A DNA stretch of 32,503 bases from Gnetum montanum (Eukaryota > Streptophyta > Gnetopsida > Gnetales > Gnetaceae), in the NCBI GenBank assembly GCA_015680685.1, contig MNCI01014188.1:8623-41125 (forward strand). The letters run 5' to 3'. This document shows positions 32,323 to 32,503 of this stretch, one piece after another. Both the position numbers and the translations under genes were made by a program. The notes beneath the pieces were generated by a model. That model was not told the DNA's origin, did no database searches, and worked only from the letters and a program-made list of their open reading frames with translations. How positions within the stretch are numbered: the stretch's first letter is position 1; the number at the start of each line of letters is the position of its first letter.

Positions 32323-32503
32323 AGCTGGCCTTAACTGCGATTTGCACTTAAGTTATAAACTTTTGTCTGATGCCTTTGAACTTGCTGATCTTGCATTTTG
32401 AGATGCCTTTTGTCGTTCTTGCATCATAGCTACGCTGTGCTACGTTGCGTAGCGTAGAAGCCAACATAGCCTATTTTTTGCTTAATCTGCTACTTTTCTA
32501 GTA

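Larger units (their letters stand above)
14006..32503 (-). mobile_element. Giant Tat/Ogre-like Ty3/gypsy LTR retrotransposon
   Basis: The element is read on the minus strand. It has a 5' LTR (31286 to beyond the window), PBS, gag, protease, an intron-like gap, RT, RNase H, a second archaeal-type RNase H, integrase, PPT and 3' LTR (14006-15722). RT before integrase marks Ty3/gypsy. The dual RNase H, the gag zinc motif and the protease-RT gap mark the Tat/Ogre group. With the right LTR extended to the left LTR's length, the element would be about 19 kb. Over 230 aligned bases the LTRs differ at roughly 6% of positions by eye, so the insertion is old. All coding frames are broken. Confidence 0.85.
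31286..32503 (-). repeat. Right (5') LTR, cut by the window end
   Basis: Starts TGTAGTGATAG and aligns with the left LTR throughout (for example GACTTAGTCGGTGTCACTAA in both). It would drive gag-pol on the minus strand. The last base corresponds to about 15242 of the left LTR, so roughly 480 bp lie outside the window. Relative to the left copy it has about 40 extra bases of TTTGCCAAC-like words near 31840-31885. Confidence 0.85.

Noticed and set aside
1-32503. tRNA genes, complete rRNA genes or an intact host gene
   Set aside because: I looked for tRNA cloverleaf boxes and found none I could support; the only rRNA match is the partial 5S fragment; every protein frame of length belongs to an element or is broken.

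Overview
The window reads as repeat-dominated nuclear DNA of a seed plant. The grounds are plant-type Ty3/gypsy, RTE-like and other LINE remnants, plant-like splice sites and heavy decay. The size and age of the elements recall conifers or other gymnosperms, but that is inference and no species can be named. I see no intact host gene.

Region 1 (1-14.0 kb) is AT-rich and old. It holds, on the minus strand, the gag start, primer-binding site and LTR of one gypsy element (about 0.8-3.1 kb) and the RT/RNase H and integrase remnants of a second (8.4-4.6 kb). An RTE-type LINE remnant on the plus strand (5.7-6.9 kb) lies between the RNase H and integrase remnants of the second element. Next come an intronless, frameshifted PP1-like protein phosphatase pseudogene (9.28-10.22 kb), a 5S rRNA-derived fragment in an 86-bp tandem duplication, and a second LINE remnant (10.8-12.0 kb). 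From 12.0 to 14.0 kb I see nothing.

Region 2 (14.0 kb to the right edge) is one very large minus-strand Ty3/gypsy element of the Tat/Ogre type. The left LTR is complete (14006-15722). The right LTR starts at 31286 and is cut by the window end, so the whole element is probably about 19 kb. Read on the minus strand, the order is: 5' LTR, PBS, leader with a 164-bp duplication, gag (30.9-28.3 kb), protease (28.3-27.1 kb), a stretch of about 6 kb that behaves like an intron, then RT, RNase H, a second archaeal-type RNase H and integrase (20.9-17.5 kb), a spacer, the PPT and the 3' LTR. All reading frames carry stops and frameshifts, so the copy is dead.

The notable content is a second gene on the plus strand (21.69-26.48 kb), inside the protease-RT intron and opposite to gag-pol. 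It has its own TATA box and about seven exons, and five of its junctions keep the reading frame across GT-AG introns. One domain resembles the FCP1/NIF (HAD) CTD-phosphatase fold, with the catalytic aspartate changed. A long uncharacterised region, a poly-Glu start of one exon, a charged helical region and an acidic tail follow. A weaker plus-strand candidate lies at 15.75-17.0 kb. Three tandem arrays with a recurring short inverted repeat border these modules. A GCTACGCTATGC-like motif, often palindromic, recurs in both LTRs, the spacers and most of the antisense gene's introns.
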